Assembly: GCA_910578735.1 (NCBI GenBank) | Contig: CAJTSQ010000022.1 | Location: 1-37,260, forward strand | Direction: 5' to 3' | Source of the DNA: an uncultured Oscillospiraceae bacterium | GTDB lineage: Bacteria > Bacillota > Clostridia > Oscillospirales > Oscillospiraceae | Length of the DNA: 37,260 bases | The notes under the pieces: model-generated | Told to the model about the DNA's origin: nothing | The model's input: the letters and a program-made list of their open reading frames with translations, nothing else | The model's database searches: none | In this document: positions 33,026 to 37,260 of the stretch, in pieces | How positions within the stretch are numbered: the stretch's first letter is position 1 | How the letters are laid out: every line of letters begins with the position of its first letter | Program-made: the position numbers and the translations under genes

Positions 33026-36000
33026 TTAGTTCAGACCACTGATATCAATGGTGTAGTATACGGGGGACTCCGCTGTACCGAAGTTCTGAGTGGTCTCAGT
33101 AAACCGGTAAACAGTGTTCGGAGCCTCAGGACGAGAAGGGGCAGAGGCACCGGGACGAATGTCATTCCGGACAATAATACGCCAGCCGTCGCCCTCATCC
33201 ACGATGGTGAACATCATGGCCTTGTCATCCATCTGGACCGTGAAAGCACTGAACTTGAAGTCGCCTTCAATCTCGTAAATCTCCTTGTACGCATCTACGG
33301 TCTCAGCAATGGAACCTGTGAATTGCTTAATGACTGCGATTGCCTCAGCATCACTCTTGCCATCAATCAGGTTGGTCATCGTGCCAGCCAGCTTCACAGT
33401 GCCGACAACAGGCTTGCGATTGTTGGCAGCCCAGGTGTCAGGCAGAGTGCCGGCCTGGTAGCCGGTCACATAGGTGCCAGCAGTCGCGCCATGAGCGTTG
33501 GTTACGGTGAAGGGGTTCGTCGCAGAGGTGCCAGTGGAGGCAGCCTGGTCGGCCTTGACTTCTCCGCCGTTCGTCGTCGTGTTTTTGTTACCAGTGATGG
33601 TCAGACCGGTGGAACCGGCGTTTGTGACCGCATTGCCGTTAGCGTCAACAACGTTGCTGTTGGTGACGGGGGCGTTGGGCGCAATCTTAATCGTACTCCC
33701 GGACACAGTCTGAACCTTATCGGTGCCCATATTGGACACGGTGATGGAAGAACCAGAAACGGTAGCCTTCAGAACAGAATCGTCCTCCGCCTTAGCGACA
33801 GTAATCTCAGCGTTTGTTCCAGTGGCCTGGACGGTCGCGCCGTTCTCCGCAGTGCCGACAGCAGTCTTAGCAGCGCTGGCACCGGTGACAGTGCCGCCAT
33901 TCGCCACGGTGGTGACAGTGGGGGTCTTGTTGGCAGCCTGGCTCACGTTGTTGTTGGTCAGGGTACCAGTCAGGGTGCCGATCTCGGCGTAGCCGTTGCC
34001 GCCGCCCAGGGCGGTGGTCGCGGGAGCGTTCAGCACGATGGTGCTGGAGGCTGTAGCAGTAACATGCAGGGAGTTGTAGGAACCCACATTGATGGTACCA
34101 GTAAGAGCACTGCCGTTTACTGTCAGGTCGCCAAGCACATTGATAACACCACCAGCGTCAATCTTAAGAACGGCATCAATAGCGCTACCATTCGTGCGAT
34201 TGCTATCCCGAACGATTACGGTAGATCCTCTGGCAATGTTCAGTGTGGTCAGGCCGCTAACATACATATCATTTGTGCCACTCGTTCCATCGCCACGGAC
34301 GTTCACGTCAGCACTAATAGCAATGGTCTCGGCGGAGGCGGGACGCTTGAAGACCAGCACGTCAGCGGTAATGTCATACTGGATGGCGGAGGACACGGAG
34401 CGGTTCAGCTCATACCGGCCATCAACAATCAGACTGGCGTTCGCGCCATTGTTGGTGACGCTGATAGTATCGCCGTTTATGGCACCCGCAGCAGGATTGA
34501 AGTCGCCCTGAATTTTCAGAGTACGGTTGGCGGGAATCACCACATTGCCGCCCGCAGTGGGAGTCCAAGCGCCGGTGATGGTCACGTCGCTGTCCAGCAG
34601 CTGGGCGTTGACCTCAGCCACGGTGCTCATCACGCCCATGGGGGTGCCGATGATGCCGTCGCCGGTGGGCCGTCCGCCGCCGTTGCCGGTGCCGATCCGG
34701 TCATAGACGACCACCACGGTGGCCTCGTAGCGCTCCATGATCGCACTGACATCGAAGTCGTAGCCAGCGCCGTTATCGTTCAGCTTCTTGACAACGTCCT
34801 TCAGCTTGTCAGCGCCGTTGAGGTAGGTAACGGTTTCCTTGCGGTTGTTGGTCTGGATGAAGACGATCTTCGCATCCTTATTCACGAGGAAGCCGGTCTC
34901 GTCGTTGGTGGTATCGGTATAGAAGGTGCGCAGCTCATAGTTCGGGGTGGTGGTGTTGCTGACCGTATCCAGCAGGACGATGTCCTTGTCGGCCATAGCG
35001 GCGTCAAGAGCACTGACCGCAGTGACGCGCTCATTACCGACCAGTGCGGTGGAGACATGCTCGACCTTGCGGACCTCGCCGTTGGCGTTGTACTTCACCT
35101 CGTACCAGTTGTACTTGTTCATCTTCTTCAGCTCGGACAGACCGGAACCGACCTCGGTAAGGGTGATCTCCTCACCGTTGGAGATGACCTTGCGGGTCCA
35201 GGTGTAATCGCCACCCTGGGCGGCGCGGGCACTGGCGTTGTTGTCGCTCTCGCTCTCCAGAGAGTTAGTGTGGGCATAGACCAGGTTGGTCGCGGCGCCC
35301 TCGTCCTCACCGATGACCACGGCGGCGATGACATAGCCGTTCTCGTCAAACAGGGTATACACGCCGTTGGCGGACAGGTCGTCATAGGTGCCGTGTTTGC
35401 TGTCAGTGCCATCGACATTGATAGAAGCGTCAGTGCGCAGTTCCACATCGGTGTTGCCATTAGACTTCGTCTTTTCAATAACACTGTCGGCCCACAAAGT
35501 GATGTTGGCATTGTCCACGCCGGTGACCACATCTTCCACACCGCTGATGACGACGGCGCGGGTCACGCCATTGGCGGTCAGAATCTCAGTCAGCTCGGGG
35601 ATGATGTAGACAGAGCCTTCGTTGCCGTAGACCTTGCTCCACTTACCGCTGGTAGCGCCGCCGCGCAGGGCGATGCTCTTCTTGTTGACCTCTTTCACCT
35701 CGGTTGCCCCAGCGCCCTGCTTGGTGTGGGCCTGAGCCACCTTGCCGGTGAGCGCGTTCACATTGGCATCAGCGGCAGAAGTGGCGTACCGGTCACCAGC
35801 GGCAGCGCCGTTGACCTCAATGGCATTCAGCACATAGCGGTCGTTGCTGTCCTTGGTGTAGGTGTACCACTTGTTGATCATGTGGCCGCCCTTGACACCG
35901 GACTCCAGCTCCGCCTTGGCTTCGCTGCTGCACTTGTTATAGTTGATCACAATGCTGCTGTCCATGGTGCCGTCCACAAAGATGCCGGTGGCATCAATGG

Positions 36001-37260
36001 TGGCGTTAAAGCGGTTGTTGCTGTTGGTGTCCACACCAGTGATGAACACATAGTTGTTGGGGGCCTCGACCTCCACAACACCGATCAGATTGTCGTACTG
36101 GTCCAGATAGATGTTGTAGTCGATGTCCTTCAGGTTGATGATGGTGTCAGTGTAATCCTCCAGCGTCTCACACTCATACTCGGTGGCGCTGGCGAAATCA
36201 TACTGAGTGCCGCCGCTGACAACCCAGTTGCCCTGCTTGAAGGAGGAAATCTTCACAGCGGACAGAACCTCGGGCTCACTCAGATCCTGAACAGCGCCCT
36301 GGGCCACGCGAACCAGCAGGGGCTGATCCTTCTTCATGTTCGCGACCTCGGGGAAGTCCTTCACGTCCAGCTTGAAGGACTCATCGGTGCTCACACCGTC
36401 AGCCGTGTTGGCGGACTTGTAGTACTCGTCGCTGCTGTTATACTCCCGGATACCATAGACGGTGATGTCGATGTCGTCGGTGCGGTCATCGTAGTCCTCG
36501 TCGGTGAAAGCCAGGTAGGTGTTGATGATAGCGACGGTGACTTCCTTGGTGTCGGTGTCAACATAGACCTGGGTCAGCACGCCCCGGCCAGTGCCGCCCA
36601 CACCGGAGTTGTTGGTGCGGTTGACCGCGCTGCGGTCAAAGGCGGTCTGGTTAGAAGCATCCCAGTCGTCCACGCCGTCGACAAACACCTTGAAAACGGG
36701 GTAGTTTTCCACGGTGTTGCTGCCCAGCAGGTCATACAGCTGACGGCCGGTGACCTCCTCGGTGTACTCCTCACGCAGAATCTCCTTCTTGGCGTAGGTG
36801 CCCACATTGTCGCCCTTGTACTCCCAGTTACGGGCAGGACGACCGAATACATCGCGGCGGTTGTCGTTCAGACGCAGGTCGCCGTTGTACAGCTTCTCGC
36901 CCAGCTCAATGATGTAGCCCTGCACGCCGTTCAGCGCGGTGCCGTTGCTCTCCGCGTCGTCAATGGCGCGGGCGTAGGCCTGGCGGCTGGCGGTGACAAC
37001 ATAGTTCACCTGGCCGCCGGTGGCGATGATGTTGCCATTGGCGTCCTTGATGGTGAGGGTGTTGTCCTCAGGCTCCACGATGGGGGTCTTCAAAGCGTTC
37101 AGAGCCAGCTGAGCCACCTGGTTACGGGTCAGGGGGTCCATGGAGTTGGCGTTGATGCCCTTGAACAGCTCGATCTTGCTGGCCTGCTTCACAGTGGACA
37201 GCACAAAGTCGCCCTCATAGTCGCTGGAGAACTTGAAGTAACCCAGCGCGCGCATCATCA
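33026..37260 (-). CDS. SLH-domain surface (S-layer-like) protein, 5' truncated by window
   Basis: The frame is open to the window edge, so the N-terminus lies beyond it, with 1410 residues visible. The first visible part is an SLH repeat (ALGYFKFSSDYEGDF ... LSTVKQASKIELFKGINANS ... LTRNQVAQLALNAL), which anchors proteins to secondary cell-wall polymer. A long Asp/Val/Thr-rich region follows. About residues 560-880 form the module shared with the left surface protein (YTLFDENGYVIAAVVIGEDEG). After a Gly-rich hinge (IGTGNGGGRPTGDG), about 500 residues of beta-helix-like repeats (VVIPANRTLKIQGDF; ALTGTINVGSYNSLHVTA) lead to a short C-terminal domain. It is probably a main S-layer or adhesin protein. 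Confidence 0.88.
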   Translation of the reverse strand, partial: MMRALGYFKFSSDYEGDFVLSTVKQASKIELFKGINANSMDPLTRNQVAQLALNALKTPIVEPEDNTLTIKDANGNIIATGGQVNYVVTASRQAYARAIDDAESNGTALNGVQGYIIELGEKLYNGDLRLNDNRRDVFGRPARNWEYKGDNVGTYAKKEILREEYTEEVTGRQLYDLLGSNTVENYPVFKVFVDGVDDWDASNQTAFDRSAVNRTNNSGVGGTGRGVLTQVYVDTDTKEVTVAIINTYLAFTDEDYDDRTDDIDITVYGIREYNSSDEYYKSANTADGVSTDESFKLDVKDFPEVANMKKDQPLLVRVAQGAVQDLSEPEVLSAVKISSFKQGNWVVSGGTQYDFASATEYECETLEDYTDTIINLKDIDYNIYLDQYDNLIGVVEVEAPNNYVFITGVDTNSNNRFNATIDATGIFVDGTMDSSIVINYNKCSSEAKAELESGVKGGHMINKWYTYTKDSNDRYVLNAIEVNGAAAGDRYATSAADANVNALTGKVAQAHTKQGAGATEVKEVNKKSIALRGGATSGKWSKVYGNEGSVYIIPELTEILTANGVTRAVVISGVEDVVTGVDNANITLWADSVIEKTKSNGNTDVELRTDASINVDGTDSKHGTYDDLSANGVYTLFDENGYVIAAVVIGEDEGAATNLVYAHTNSLESESDNNASARAAQGGDYTWTRKVISNGEEITLTEVGSGLSELKKMNKYNWYEVKYNANGEVRKVEHVSTALVGNERVTAVSALDAAMADKDIVLLDTVSNTTTPNYELRTFYTDTTNDETGFLVNKDAKIVFIQTNNRKETVTYLNGADKLKDVVKKLNDNGAGYDFDVSAIMERYEATVVVVYDRIGTGNGGGRPTGDGIIGTPMGVMSTVAEVNAQLLDSDVTITGAWTPTAGGNVVIPANRTLKIQGDFNPAAGAINGDTISVTNNGANASLIVDGRYELNRSVSSAIQYDITADVLVFKRPASAETIAISADVNVRGDGTSGTNDMYVSGLTTLNIARGSTVIVRDSNRTNGSAIDAVLKIDAGGVINVLGDLTVNGSALTGTINVGSYNSLHVTATASSTIVLNAPATTALGGGNGYAEIGTLTGTLTNNNVSQAANKTPTVTTVANGGTVTGASAAKTAVGTAENGATVQATGTNAEITVAKAEDDSVLKATVSGSSITVSNMGTDKVQTVSGSTIKIAPNAPVTNSNVVDANGNAVTNAGSTGLTITGNKNTTTNGGEVKADQAASTGTSATNPFTVTNAHGATAGTYVTGYQAGTLPDTWAANNRKPVVGTVKLAGTMTNLIDGKSDAEAIAVIKQFTGSIAETVDAYKEIYEIEGDFKFSAFTVQMDDKAMMFTIVDEGDGWRIIVRNDIRPGASAPSRPEAPNTVYRFTETTQNFGTAESPVYYTIDISGLN

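Overview
The window reads as chromosomal DNA of a high-GC, Gram-positive gut anaerobe of the Clostridia, most likely Oscillospiraceae (Flavonifractor / Lawsonibacter / Oscillibacter-like). The basis is the oxygen-sensitive enzyme set (class III ribonucleotide reductase, two-subunit Fe-S fumarase, rubrerythrin), strong AGGAGG ribosome sites with frequent TTG/GTG starts, a vanG-type cluster, and large SLH-type surface proteins. The genus call is inference; no rRNA or tRNA gene is present.

Layout. The two ends mirror each other. On the left (1-2515) the 3' part of a large surface-protein gene (+) faces a small tail-fibre-like gene (-). On the right (32452-37260) a paralogous tail-fibre-like gene (+) faces a paralogous SLH surface-protein gene (-). 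The two small genes share about 200 bp of nearly identical leader plus 5' coding sequence in inverted orientation, and the two surface genes share a related middle module. The roughly 30 kb between them is therefore flanked by inverted homology.

Inside: pyk and metG (-), a membrane protein, then mnmA with a small membrane gene (2.5-8.6 kb). Divergent from mnmA is nrdD - small membrane protein - nrdG (8.8-12.0 kb), with a good sigma-A promoter overlapped by an NrdR-like box. Next come an ABC importer (ATPase, permease, lipoprotein) and a Crp/Fnr regulator carrying its own Crp-geometry operator (12.0-15.3 kb), then rubrerythrin preceded by a 35-residue membrane peptide gene and a MITE-like element (15.3-16.2 kb). 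A five-gene minus-strand cluster (16.2-23.0 kb) of TPR, SUFU, Imm33/DUF2185 and DUF4261 proteins plus two tandem paralogues of unknown family looks like an immunity-type locus without a visible toxin. Upstream of it lies fumarase alpha - unknown gene - fumarase beta (23.0-25.1 kb).

After an AT-rich, nearly gene-free 690-bp stretch (25.1-25.8 kb) comes a vanG-type operon: vanR- and vanS-like regulators, a D-Ala-D-Ser-type ligase, a hexapeptide acyltransferase and a free-standing serine/alanine racemase. A short out-of-frame remnant after the ligase may be what is left of vanXY. A 2-hydroxyacid dehydrogenase and a divergent LysR regulator (30.3-32.4 kb) precede the right-hand arm.

The points I consider most worth following are the mirror-image surface-gene arrangement (a possible inversion and domain-swap system), the 16-23 kb immunity-like cluster, the leader elements in which the Shine-Dalgarno sequence can be paired (tail-fibre-like genes and vanG), and the altered vanG operon.
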